64,000 bases of DNA from Ascarosepion bandense (Eukaryota > Mollusca > Cephalopoda > Sepiida > Sepiidae), in NCBI GenBank assembly GCA_037127315.1, contig JBBBDQ010000351.1, forward strand, positions 698,501-762,500, in the 5' to 3' direction. Positions 1 to 9,947 of this stretch are shown here, in pieces (positions within the stretch are counted from its first letter, which is position 1; each line of letters opens with the position of its first letter). Position numbers and translations under genes: made by a program. The notes below the pieces were generated by a model. That model was not told the DNA's origin, did no database searches, and saw only the letters and a program-made list of their open reading frames with translations.

Positions 1-784
1 CAACATTTTCTAGACTCAGGCAAGTCCAGGTAATTTTTATGTAGAATATAAGAGTAAGGCGTAGAATTTGAACAAACAACAATTAATAAATGTATTTCCA
101 AACAAGTTTTCAGAAAATCAAGGAAAGAAGAGAAATCCATCGTTGAAATTATTTTATAGTTCAACGTCATCTTTGTTTACTTGATGTCTCTGTAGTACTT
201 ACATCCCACAGGAGAAAGAAAACCATTGTTGTCGCTTCGAAGTCTAAGGGAAAAGAGAGCAAACATTTCAAAAATCGCACCGCCTGTAATTTTTTTAGTC
301 AAGGGCGGCATTCAAACACATCTTTTGCCAAATGTCAGAATTAAGGCTACCTCTCATAACTATATGGTGTGACTTTATAGTCGGTCAATGACACGCTATG
401 TAGCGACTTAGATTTAATTTGAAACTAAATCTATTATGATCATAATTTTGATCTAAATTTTGCTTCAGCATGTTAACAAGATCTTGCCCGATAAAAAAAA
501 TAAAATCGCATATGAATCACCTTGATGATTTGCCATTGTTGTGGTATGTGCGTGTTCAAATCACATCTCTAACCATCGCCAACTTCTTGCAAATAAGAAA
601 TGGATAAAAAAAAAATTAATTTCAACGAGGAGACATATTCATATATTTTTTATAAATAATAAATGACAAACAAAAGAGAAAATATATTAGTGTAACTACG
701 TTCAAAGAGACACGATAGATTTTAAATCATGAAAAATCTTTCTGGAATCATTTATTTTAGTTTTAATTTCAAGCTAATAGATCA
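1..784. other. AT-rich intergenic DNA
   Basis: No coding region, RNA gene or recognisable repeat end was seen here. The stretch is AT-rich with short A and T runs. It ends at a SINE1 copy. Confidence 0.5.
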
Positions 785-1718
785 GCAGGTCAGTTAAAAG
801 TCATACGTGATACACGATTGGGCGATCATGTCTCGAAAGAGACATGACTGACTAAGTAGAAGATTTGGTAAATTTTCGTTGTAAGTCCCGACGCTTTTCC
901 CCTTCAAATTTATCCAAAATAGCATTATCTCTGTGCAAATGTATATGCTGAACTCAAATCAACTGTTAGTTATTGAAAAAACTTACCTTTTTTATCTAAA
1001 TGTCCATTAAAAAAAAACAAACTATATTTTGCACTTTTTCTCTCCCGTAACTCTCACGAAATCATGTAATTAACTGCAGAACGACGTACTGCGTATGCAA
1101 CGAATATTGGCAGAATTTTGCTCCATTTTTCTTCATTTACTGATACTTCCGGCGATGTACTTCCGGCAAAAAAGTAGTGCTCTATTGTATTTTTACGCTT
1201 GTTACTTTCATAACAGGAAGTACATCGCCGGAAGTTTCAGTAAAGGAAGAAAAGCGACCAAAATTCGACAGGAAATTCTGCCCAAGTAGAACGTCATTCT
1301 GCAGTTAATTATATGACTTCGTGAGAGAAAAAGTGCGAGATATAGTTCGTTTTTTTATGGACTTTCAAAGCAAAAAGTTAAGTTTCTTCAATAACTAATT
1401 GTTTATTTGAGTTCAGCATATACATTTGCATAGAAATGATGCTATTTTGGATAAATTTGAAGGGTGGCGGGGAAGCCGTTGGCACCTAAAACGAACATTT
1501 ACCAAAGATTTTCCTGCAGTAGGCTGCCATCACTCTGCGATATATAGGCTATAGGCCCCAATCTGTTCTGCTATTTAACCCATAGCTGAAGAAAGAAGCG
1601 ATGGATTCATACCTTTCTCAAGGGTATTTGCGAGTAAGTGAATGCAATGAATTCAACTGGAATTTGAACTCTACTCTCCGATTTCTCGTTCCGAGACAAT
1701 ATTCACTTCACCACAAAG
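785..1718 (-). mobile_element. SINE1 copy, split by a foldback element
   Basis: This is a tRNA-derived SINE read on the minus strand. Its 3' part (785-865) carries the family hairpin in which catgtctc and gagacatg face each other. Its 5' part (1511-1718) carries the tRNA-like head, including the box B-like segment around the gaattcaactggaattt region. Compared with copies at 14167 and 42362, the two parts are contiguous in the family. A foldback element separates them at a point matching the family segment agaagattatcccgcag. The assignment rests on alignment by eye to at least six other copies in this window. Confidence 0.85.
866..1504. mobile_element. Foldback element, about 639 bp
   Basis: Two long inverted arms (about 866-1164 and 1216-1504) flank a spacer of about 51 bases. 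The left arm starts tggtaaattttcgtt and the right arm ends aacgaacatttacca. The arms share long blocks, for example cttccggcgatgtacttcc near the centre and the segment tatgctgaactcaaat further out. A direct repeat aagatt sits at 860-865 and 1505-1510 and looks like a target-site duplication within SINE1. The 64-codon open frame at 1095-1289 only reads across the hairpin and is not taken as a gene. The element encodes no transposase, so it is probably non-autonomous. The superfamily is unknown. Confidence 0.85.
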
Positions 1719-2519
1719 CAGATCCAAGTTAATAGATACTTTGCTATATTTCAAAATGAATTTTAATTGATTGGAATATGTTTTTCCAAAAAAAAATTTT
1801 TTTTAATGTTCTAAAAAGGCATTAAAAATATAATTTAATAATAAAAAACCCCTTTGGCTCTCTTCTTAATAATAAGAAATATTTTTACGATAAAGATTTG
1901 TTTTTACTAAGTTTGGGGTATTTTTTCTCATAGCATACACATGAAAGCTAAAGAAGGTAAATACATTAAAAATTTATCTGTTCGGTTAATGTGTGTGTGT
2001 GTGTGTAACAAGTTCAATCGTTATTTGCCTGGAAGAAAGACGTCCTCGCCAGTGGTAATGAAGACTCGTGTATTGATACTGTACATCTTGAAGTAAAAGA
2101 ATGACAAAGAGAAAGAGATTTATGTTGCTCTGATTGTCCTTAGAATGGCACAACCTAGCGGACATCTTAACAAGATCAAGTGGTGGTAATCCCACACCAT
2201 ACTGACTGATACGAATGGACCTTTAATATTTTGCTCCCTAACTTGCGAATGTATGCTTGTCCTGGGGGTGCCTGGTCTTTCAACTCCGACAGTAATTCAC
2301 TCCTCTTCTCCTTCATGTAAGACATACTTGGCTTCTTTCCTATTCTCGGCACTGTCATAGATACAATCACTCTCTTCACCTCGAGACTTGGTAAACTATT
2401 ATACCAGTGTTCTTTTCGATTTTTAGCCATTAGACTACGTTTGAAGAGCTGAAATTCTTAATTAACTTGGATTGACAGAGTCTTTTACCGTCTTTTATTT
2501 TCTCTCGATACATTGGCAC
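1719..2519. other. Intergenic; short GT run and unrecognised ORF
   Basis: This stretch has a short GT microsatellite near 1990-2007 and an open frame of 84 codons on the minus strand at 2176-2430. That product is lysine- and serine-rich and contains the segment KRVIVSMTVPRIGKKPSM. It was not recognised, has no visible splice or promoter context, and could be chance or a relic. Nothing else was seen. Confidence 0.35.
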
Positions 2520-2699
2520 TGTTAAGATATGTTTACCCTGGGTTTTGTTGCTATCTGGGTGTCGGGATTCCAAACGCTTAACAACATCAACCCATTTTTT
2601 AAATGCAACATAAAAAGGTTATTTTTTAAAGAAAAAGTAGAAGCAGAACATCAGTTAAAATAATATTTATAGATTCTTTTCAGAAATATACAATGGCGA
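2520..2699 (+). repeat. Repeat G, left part (interrupted copy)
   Basis: This segment aligns to 5905-6090: both contain aaaagtagaagcagaac followed by a match ending in cagaaat. The alignment continues on the far side of the Merlin element at 5395, so the two pieces were once contiguous. The repeat is unclassified and has no coding content. Confidence 0.7.
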
Positions 2700-3475
2700 T
2701 TCGCTGACCTGAAGCAGACTACCACCACGTTTAATTTCGTTTTCATTTTTTTTTTTTTAACTTTTTTCAGCGCAGTCCTATCTATTACCCCCTTAGCTTT
2801 ACAATTGACAAAAAAATTTAGAAAAATTTCAATATTTAAACATTTTCTGGGGGTGGGGGATCAGTTTCTCATAGAACGTTATAGTAAATCGAGCCTCCAC
2901 TTTGAAACCAGCCGCCGGTACAACATTACCGCCACCTGTAAATTTGTTCATTATCAAATTTTTGGGATTTTTTCAGTGTAATATTATCTTTTACACCTTA
3001 AACTTAAGAATGATAAAAATATTTTGCAAAAATTTCAATATTTAAACAGTTTGGCAGGGGGTAGTTTCTTATACAACCTCATGATAAATCGATCCTCCAT
3101 TTTGGAAACACTGACTTTGATTTTTTTTTTCTTAACTTGTAAGAAATTAATGAAAAAAAGTGTACATGTTTAAAAATTTTATTAGAACAGGGGAATTTTT
3201 TTTTAATGTTTTGCATGTCATTTTTTTGGTTTTGTTTCAAATATTAAATTGTTTTTCCGCCCTGTTTCAAGGAAACTATGTCCAAATATCTTTTTGGCGG
3301 GTGGGTTCAATGGCATATTTTTCACTGATAGGATAAAAAGAAAATGTCCAAATTTCAAGGAAACTATGTCAACATTTTCATTTTTTTAAAAAAATTTTTA
3401 AAAATGTATTTTCAATATATTTTTCACTGATATGCTGGAGAAATAAATCATAATTTTTCGTGGGTTTGTCCATTG

Positions 3476-3910
3476 TCATTTTGTAGACTTCTCTATACAT
3501 GGACTCATCGACATGAGACATTTCATTTCACCCACTGATCCCGATATATATTTCAGGCGTCTTTTAATACGGGACCAGTAGGCCTCAATATTGTTTGTAC
3601 AAACGCCGGTGACAGGATCTACAAAATTTTCAGAGTGGTTTAGTATCCCGTGCACACAGAATCCTATTACCCACACTTGTTGAACAAACCTGCCAACATT
3701 GTTTTTTCTTTTAAATAACAAACTTTCATCAATTTGGACTTCATGTCCAAGGCCACCCATCAGTTTTCGATCTTTCGCCATCTTGCTTGTACAAACGTCT
3801 CTGCAACATTCATAACAATGAATGGCAGAATTTAATGAAACTCCGTTCATAGGCACTGAACTGGTCACCGGTACTTGGCAGACGAAATCAAACATTAATT
3901 GGAATATCAC
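3476..3910 (-). pseudogene. Merlin transposase fragment (IS1016/ISXO2-like DDE domain)
   Basis: This is a 144-codon open frame covering part of a DDE transposase. Recognisable features are the first acidic motif region VQIDESLLFKRK near residue 57, and the late block NFVDPVTGVCTNNIEAYWSR (residues about 95-114). In this family that late block carries the conserved histidine/asparagine-rich segment ending in the catalytic glutamate region. A cysteine cluster CYECCRDVC lies near residue 33, as in the N-terminal zinc-binding part. Family members are usually around 250-350 residues, so this fragment lacks much of both ends. It lies inside terminal inverted repeats at 2700 and 5394, which supports its identity. 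The start codon is the first in-frame ATG and has no special support. It is probably non-functional. Confidence 0.75.
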
Positions 3911-4374
3911 GTGGAGTGGTAATTTGGACTTTATAGCGGGGTATCTTATCTGTTCTTTTTCTAGTTGTAGTGGGAGTCCATTCTAGTGAAGGGTAATTGT
4001 ATACTGTTGCAGGTTAACGGAATTTGGCCTTGTGGTAGATAGCCCACTATAAGTCATAAAATGATTATAAAATCAAGAAAAGCAAATTGAGTTGAAAATA
4101 ACATTTTTATATATACATGTCAATTAATGTTTGTACAATTAAAGCAATACTTGAATATAGGTCCAACGGAGGTTAAATATTCATGGTAAATAATAAGCTG
4201 AAAGTGATTTAAGGCTTAGGAATAGTGTTCCTTTTGGCAATAGAAGGCTGACAAGGAGAATTCGATACTTAAAGTAGTGTGGAGGCGTCTTGTATGTAAG
4301 AAAGGTCTTTAATGTATTCGCTCCTTAGGTCAGTAAGTATTTTTGAGACAGGGAAGAAAGTAAGGAGAGGAGAA

Positions 4375-4440
4375 CGTAGTAGAGTGTAATTGATACCCCC
4401 TTGACTTAAGTCAAGGGGATATCAATTACACTCTACTACG
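4375..4440. repeat. 66-bp near-perfect palindrome
   Basis: Two 33-base arms meet without a spacer at cttgacttaagtcaag and differ at one position. The outer ends read cgtagtagagtg and cactctactacg. A further direct copy of the right-arm segment follows at 4446-4481. It lies inside the Merlin element. Confidence 0.9.
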
Positions 4441-4639
4441 TCTTGACTTGACTTAAGTCAAGGGGATATCAATTACACTCTTCTCCTCTGTGTCTACCTC
4501 GGTTTGCTTGCTGGGTGTTTTGTGTCTCGGCTTTTTATATCTGCTTTTTGGATCCAAAGCAGCTCGTTTGGAATTTCACACTTGTATTTGATTCTGGGTT
4601 TCCCATTGGCTGGTAAATAAAATTCGCGGTTTTATTTTT

Positions 4640-4765
4640 CCACCGGAACATCTGCGCGAACTCGGATGCGCACAGACGACTGTCGGTCATTTTCCTTTTT
4701 GTCGTGAGAGAGCAAACATCCGGTTCATCGCTTTTGTTCGCTCGGTATCACCACAACTTATCAAA
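4640..4765. repeat. Repeat R copy
   Basis: The segment from aacatctgcgcgaactcgg to ctcggtatcaccac matches 15790-15905, including tttttgtcgtgagag. Its class is unknown. It lies within the Merlin element, so it is either internal to that element or inserted in it. Confidence 0.6.
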
Positions 4766-5394
4766 AAATGTCCCATTCCTAATGGATATTCTTTTCTTGC
4801 ATTTGGAACATCTCTAGCAAACTTTATTCGTTTTGAAGTTTGAACATGCCTTTATACATAGCATGCCCACAGGAATACAACTTGCTCTGTGCAATTAACT
4901 TTTTTGTTTGAGCATATTCAATGACTGAATCCTTTGCAAAATTTTTAAATAGAGCCATTCTTGGAGTTTTCGAGGAATATGCCATCGTAAGTTACGAAGA
5001 AAACCCGAGGAAGACAAGAACAAGAGCAACAACTCGTCTCATAAAAAACTAAAAACAAAGCAATCCCAAATCTAAAAAGGGCAAGAACTCGTCCCAAAAA
5101 GTTAACATAAAGCGACCCCAATGCAAGTGGTTTGAAAATGGAGAATCAATTTAATTTTAACGTTGTATGAGAAACTGCCCCCCACCGCAAAAAAAAATTG
5201 TTTAAATATTGTAATTTTTCAAAATTGTTTGTTTGTTGTTTTTTTTGTTGTTTTTTTTGTTTTTTTTTTTTGATAATCGGAAAGTTTAAGTAACAATCGA
5301 TAGGACTGTGCTGAAAAAAGTTTAAAAAAAAAAAAAGAAAAGAAAGAAAAACAACGAAATTAAACGTAGTGGTAGTCTGCTTCAGGTCCGCCAA

Positions 5395-5640
5395 GTATTC
5401 GATTTGCCTTGTGAAGTTTTTTTTTTTTATTAAGTGTTCATAGTGCAGTGTGAAATGTGTGGACAGACTTATTTTATGACAGTGTTTGTGAGTTGTAAAC
5501 AGAAGCCTAAGTCTTTGGTGGCTGCTGGTTAATCCCTTCCACTGTGTGTGAAGACAAAGCCTTAATAGACAACTGCTGGCGGTCTCTCTTCCATTGTGTG
5601 CATATATGTGAGTATGTGTACGTACGTGTAGATCAATAGT
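5395..5640 (+). repeat. Repeat G, right part
   Basis: This continues repeat G after the Merlin element. It aligns with 6090-6300 through the phrases gtgaagtt, gaaatgt.tggacagactt and ctgctggttaatcc. Coding content is absent. Confidence 0.7.
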
Positions 5641-5904
5641 TTTTTTGGAAATAGTTTATTTCTTATAAGTTTGTTACAAACTTGATAATTACTTAATCCT
5701 GACCCCAGATAAATTTTCTTCCATTAACAAAAATAAAGCCTTATGATCAGGGCTGGATTATGACCTTTTTGGTTTTCTTTTAGACGAAGCCATCCTTGCC
5801 CGCACCCGACTTGAATATTTTTACTCGGAATATATTTTAGTAACATTTACAAAGCTTGAAATAAAGTAGACTTATTGCAAATTATTGAAATAAACTAGAA
5901 AACA
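5641..5904. other. AT-rich spacer
   Basis: No gene or repeat end was recognised in this spacer between the two repeat G copies. Confidence 0.4.
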
Positions 5905-6310
5905 TTGTTGGGATCCGTTTACCCAGGTTTTTGGTTTTACCTGAGTATCGAGATCTCAAACATTTAACAACAACAGCAACAACCCATCTTTTAAATGAAA
6001 CATAAAAAAACTTATTTTCTGAAGGAAAAGTAGAAGCAGAACGTCATTTAAAATAACATTTATAGATTTTTTTCAGAAATGTTCAATTTTCCTTGCAGTG
6101 AAGTTTGTTTTATAAAGTAATTAAATATTCTTAGGGCAGTATGAAATGTCTGGACAGACTTTATGATGGACAGCCTAATGTGTTTGTGAGTTCCTAGACA
6201 AAGCTTTAGTCAGCAGCTGCTGGTTAATCCTTTCTATTGTGAGCGTTGACAAGACATTAGTCGGTGGCTGCTGGCTGTTTATCTTCCATTGTGTGCGCGT
6301 GTGTGTACAC
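5905..6310 (+). repeat. Repeat G, uninterrupted copy
   Basis: This copy aligns with both halves of the interrupted copy (2520-2699 and 5395-5640) and carries no Merlin insert between them, so it acts as a paralogous empty site. A short gt/ac alternating run lies near its end (6295-6315). Confidence 0.75.
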
Positions 6311-7072
6311 ACACATGCAGAAAAAAACTAGTCACCATAATTATTTTGAACCTCGAGAAGCAGTGTGCTTCTATTTTTATATTTTTAAGGGAGATCTAAA
6401 ATTTAATTTCACATAATGGGTGAACTTTTTAAATGCAAGATATTCATTGGTCAGAAAATAATTTCACACTGGCTCACGAAATCTTTTTTTTTAATTTGTG
6501 GGAGTGGTGAAAAGAGTTATTATTCTTTTTTCTAAATAGTTAAAAAATAACGTGATCAATCTATAATTACGTCCTCAAGTATTTTGGCGATATTTGCCCT
6601 AGTAATTATTGTTTCTCTAACAAACTTACTGGTGAAATATTATTGGTTGGAAAATATACATAGAATTTATTTCCTGTAAAATTATCGCCAATTTAAGCAC
6701 CTTCAGGCATGGGACTGGCCAACAATGATGAAATCTTCGAATCCGTTCCGAAGACTGAGGCAAATTGAACAAACCCCACCTCCAAACCATCTTCCTGGTT
6801 TACATCTTTTGAGATTAGCTCCATTATTGATTACTTAGCTTTTCCAGCCAATGCTAGGAAGACGGCGTAAGGCATTTTGAACTTTTCCAACGAGTTAACT
6901 ATATTTCAATACATTTCTTTCCTCCATGATGCATACTTTTCTGGTACCAACAATGGCAGATTAATGTCTCTGGCCGACATTATTTTTTAAAACTACACTT
7001 TGCAACCAGACCTTAATTACAGTTTCCCCATGGATTCCTCTCTCTCTCTCTCTCAGTATATATTGGTATATT
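6311..7072. other. Intergenic, fragment of an old repeat
   Basis: Around 6440-6530 the sequence resembles 15950-16080 (both have attcattggt, then ctggctca or aggctca, then a T run), suggesting a shared old repeat. A TC run lies near 7038-7054. No gene was seen. Confidence 0.4.
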
Positions 7073-7560
7073 GATATATTGGTATGGGGTACTTTGATGT
7101 GGTGTCATGGTTATCAAGCTTGTCTCGCTAGATCGCTTCCGACTGAGTAATTATTTAACTCCAATATTAGAAACAAAATGAGAATTATTGTATTTGTGTT
7201 GAAAATATGATTGCAACAAAATATAGATCTTCACTCACAAGTGTCAAGAAACGCAGTATATAGCATAGCAAAGGTATTTGATATTGCAGTATATAGCATA
7301 GCAAAGATATTTGATATTGCAGTATATAGCATAGCAAAGATATTTGATATTGCAGTATATAGAATAGCAAAGGTATTTGATATTGCAGTATATAGCATAG
7401 CAAAGGTATTTGATATATTGGTATGGGGTACTTCGATGTGGTGTCATGGTTATCAAGCTTGTCTCGCTAGATCGCTTCCGACTGAGTAATTATTTAACTC
7501 TAACCTTAAACATGCCTCATACTTGTTCTACATTTAAGCTACGCTTAGTAAACCATTATT
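7073..7560 (+). repeat. SINE4-like heads flanking a 33-bp minisatellite
   Basis: A near-identical segment containing ggtatggggtact, then gatgtggtgtcatggtta and gctagatcgcttccgactg, occurs at about 7080-7160 and again at about 7421-7490. It resembles a tRNA-like head also present at 8620-8755, where a box B-like gagttcgatcctcac follows. After the second copy the match continues to about 7560 through the phrase tacatttaagctacgctta. Confidence 0.6.
7253..7417 (+). repeat. 33-bp tandem repeat, 5 copies
   Basis: Units start at 7253, 7286, 7319, 7352 and 7385, each beginning gcagtatata and ending gatatt. Because 33 is a multiple of three, reading frames stay open through the array in several frames and give an 11-residue repeat. 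These frames are a consequence of the tandem structure and are not taken as genes. Confidence 0.95.
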
Positions 7561-8004
7561 TGCTTTCTTGGTATACAATTTGTTGCATTACTGTTCCTAT
7601 TTTAACTAAACGCAGTCCGAAACAAAATTTACAAATGTAAATGATTGGACATCATGGTCAACAGAGGTGAAAGGTAATAGAATAAATATTAAAAAGGCGA
7701 TATTTTCATGTGCTTTTAAAAGAGAAAAATACACTAGTTTGCATATGAATATAGCTAAGGCACTAAAAGTTATGAATTGTGTAGATAATATACACGTGTG
7801 AATGTGTGTGAAAGTTCAATCACTAAAGGGAAAGATATCCACAAGGTCCCGGCTGGTGTTGCATTCTGGGAGGAGAAAAGAGAAAGAAAACAGGAGGGTT
7901 CCGTTTTTACAATACTGGCTTAAATGTAAGCTTTAATGAACTCCGAATACGAGAAGAATTCCCTCTGAATATATGTATTTATGATTCATTAATGGGAAAA
8001 GGAT
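7561..8004. other. Intergenic, nothing recognised
   Basis: No coding region or repeat boundary was recognised. Confidence 0.4.
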
Positions 8005-8342
8005 GTGCGTTGTGGGGCAATGAATATCGACTCGGCATGAGCGGAGTTCAAATTCCAGTTGCATTCCTTGCAGTCACTTACGCACAAATACCCTTGAGAA
8101 AGGTATTAATCCATTTCTTTCCTCCAGTTATGGGTTAAATGATGAGACAGATTGAGTTCTATAGCCTTGAACCCAACCAGTCTACCGCAGAAAGCAATGG
8201 CAACCTACTGCGGAATAATCTTCTGCCCAGTCAGTCATGTCTTTATCGAGACACGTTTGGATACACGCTTTGGATGGTCATGTCTCGATAGAGACATGAC
8301 CATCCAAAGCGTGTATCACGTATGACATTTAACTGAATGGGG
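8005..8342 (+). mobile_element. SINE1 copy with internal palindrome
   Basis: The tRNA-like head shows a box A-like segment and a box B-like ggagttcaaattcc near 8043. The body phrases caagggtatt-type, ttatgggttaaat and tctaccgcagaaagcaatgg follow, and the copy ends in the family tail cgtatgacatttaactga. Just before the tail the family hairpin has been enlarged into a 58-bp palindrome. Confidence 0.85.
8260..8317. repeat. 58-bp palindrome in SINE1
   Basis: The left arm starts gatacacgctttggatgg and the right arm ends ccatccaaagcgtgtatc. The arms meet at ctcgatagag with one mismatched pair. Other SINE1 copies have the short hairpin and only one copy of the gcgtgtatc tail, so the left arm is an inverted duplicate of the tail. 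Confidence 0.9.
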
Positions 8343-8619
8343 AAAAGGATCGTGCCACATTCTCTCCTGCCTTATTCTTACAGGAGAAAGAAGTCCTTGA
8401 ACCGATCAGACATTTTTTACTGTCTGTAAGGCCGTGGCAGATAACCAGAAGCATGATGAGATTGTTCTCCATTCTCGCTGGAACTGGATTTAACCCTGCT
8501 GCGTTTTCGTAGTCTTCCTGTGACTTGATCGTCCTCTGAAGTATTGGTAGGTGTATGAGCTCTTTTCTGAGAATCCCGTTCGTTGCCAGTTGAGGGGCCA
8601 GAGCTCAAGGGTTCCTCAT

Positions 8620-8758
8620 ACTGAGTTGGTGTAATTGTTAGCAAGCTTGTCTCTCTAGAACCATAACAATTGAGTAGTGAGTTCGATCCTCACTGGGTGT
8701 CTCATACTTTGGCCTTGTGCCACATTTAAACTGCGCTTAGAAAATTACCATAACCTCC
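8620..8758 (+). mobile_element. SINE4 copy inside the Gypsy relic
   Basis: A tRNA-like head is visible: ttggtgtaattgttagca resembles box A and gagttcgatcctcac is a strong box B match. It is followed by gccacatttaaactgcgctta, which is shared with about 7540. It separates two parts of the Gypsy C-terminal region and lies on the opposite strand. Confidence 0.6.
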
Positions 8759-9261
8759 CTGTCTCAGTCTCTTCAAAATCTGTTGAAGTGTTCTGAGGAT
8801 AGCCATCGTTTACGCCTGTAGATTCTGATTCGTTCTCTGCTGAAGCCAAGTCTCTTAGTGAGATTGTATCTTCTCGGGTAACGGACACGCGCATACTGGG
8901 GGTTGGCATCTTGCAGCTCCACTTGACCCACCAGTGATTCATTTTTATTCGGTCGTATGTGTCTTTTTAGTAATATCATTCCTGGTTTCGAGAGGCAAGA
9001 AGGTAGGACACTCCAGTCAGACATTTTGGAAACAAGGAATCTTTCATGGAGTGTTGCGTTTGTGGCTGTGCATATCAGCGTTCTACTAACTTGCAAGGAC
9101 TCTGGGACAATTGTCCCCAATTCTCTACAGTTACCCCTTTATCAGCTGTTACTAATTCAACTATTTTCCAGATAATTTTATTATACCTTTCGCACTGGTC
9201 ATTGTCTTGAAGGTTATATGGTGTTGTTCCATTTGTGGCTACTCCTTTCTTTTGCAGGAAT

Positions 9262-9947
9262 TGTAGCGGATAAGAAATTAATTAAAATCAACTCTCTCTT
9301 TCACTTTTACAAAAATTCACAATGACGTGTGAAATCCTGGTTTTCCCAAATACTAAAAGGGTTGACCATCTGCTTGAAAACCAGATTTCGCAAGTAGGTG
9401 TTAAAATGATTTTTGACCAGTGGGAGCGACTTATAAGACTTGAAGACTTAGCGATTCAGTGCTAAATTCAAAAAGACTATATAAATGACCTCAGCGTCAG
9501 TCAAGAGACAGATGGGAGCCGAGAGACGAAAGAACTAAAATGTAACCAACTTCAAATCGACCTGGAGATAAGGCCAGGTCGCACCTTGTTCTCTTTTTCT
9601 TTCTTCTTATCTCTTTCAACATTTTGTACGAACTCTCGATACCCTTAACTCAACTTTATCATTGAACACGAACACTACCCATAATTTCTTAATAATGTTT
9701 CTTATTGAACATTAACTTCTACAACTTATGTTATTCTTTCCTTTTAATAAATTTCTACTTAAAAAGCAAAATGTATATGCTTCTTACGTTATTCCACACA
9801 ATTCCACACATTCCAACTTGCCGACAACCAACCTTCTAATGAAAACCTGATGATAATTCTGCATCTAAAACTTGAAAGCTGTGGGGAGTTCGGTTGTGTC
9901 TTAACAAGGCTGAATCAAAGAAACTTTAACCAGCTCCCTACTCTTCA
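9262..9947. mobile_element. Solo LTR, about 686 bp, copy 1
   Basis: The sequence starts tgtagcggataag and ends ctcttca, giving TG...CA ends, and is flanked on both sides by gaat (9258-9261 and 9948-9951), a 4-bp target duplication. It matches copies at 18310 and 40377 along its length, for example caaaaattcacaatgacgtg and ccagctcccta. An aataaa lies at 9746-9751. It carries no coding region. Its insertion divides the Gypsy integrase: both sides read as adjacent integrase segments. Orientation relative to its own promoter was not determined. Confidence 0.8.

Larger units (their letters stand above)
2700..5394 (-). mobile_element. Merlin-type DNA transposon, about 2.7 kb, decayed
   Basis: Terminal inverted repeats are visible. 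The left end reads gacctgaagcagactacc from 2705 and the right end is the reverse complement, ending caggtcc at 5389. Subterminal similarity continues for roughly 200 bases and includes the segments catacaacgttatagtaaat and gatcctccattttgg and their inversions. The interior holds a minus-strand transposase fragment of the IS1016/ISXO2 (IS1595-like) family, typical of eukaryotic Merlin elements. No clean 8-9 bp target duplication could be read. The element sits inside repeat G. Confidence 0.75.

Noticed and set aside
1095..1289. 64-codon open frame
   Set aside because: It spans the centre of the foldback element and reads complementary sequence on both sides.
7185..7489. Several overlapping open frames with an 11-residue repeat
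   Set aside because: They exist on both strands only because the 33-bp tandem unit lacks stops in several frames.
8957..9175. Plus-strand open frame of 72 codons
   Set aside because: It is antisense to the Gypsy integrase relic.
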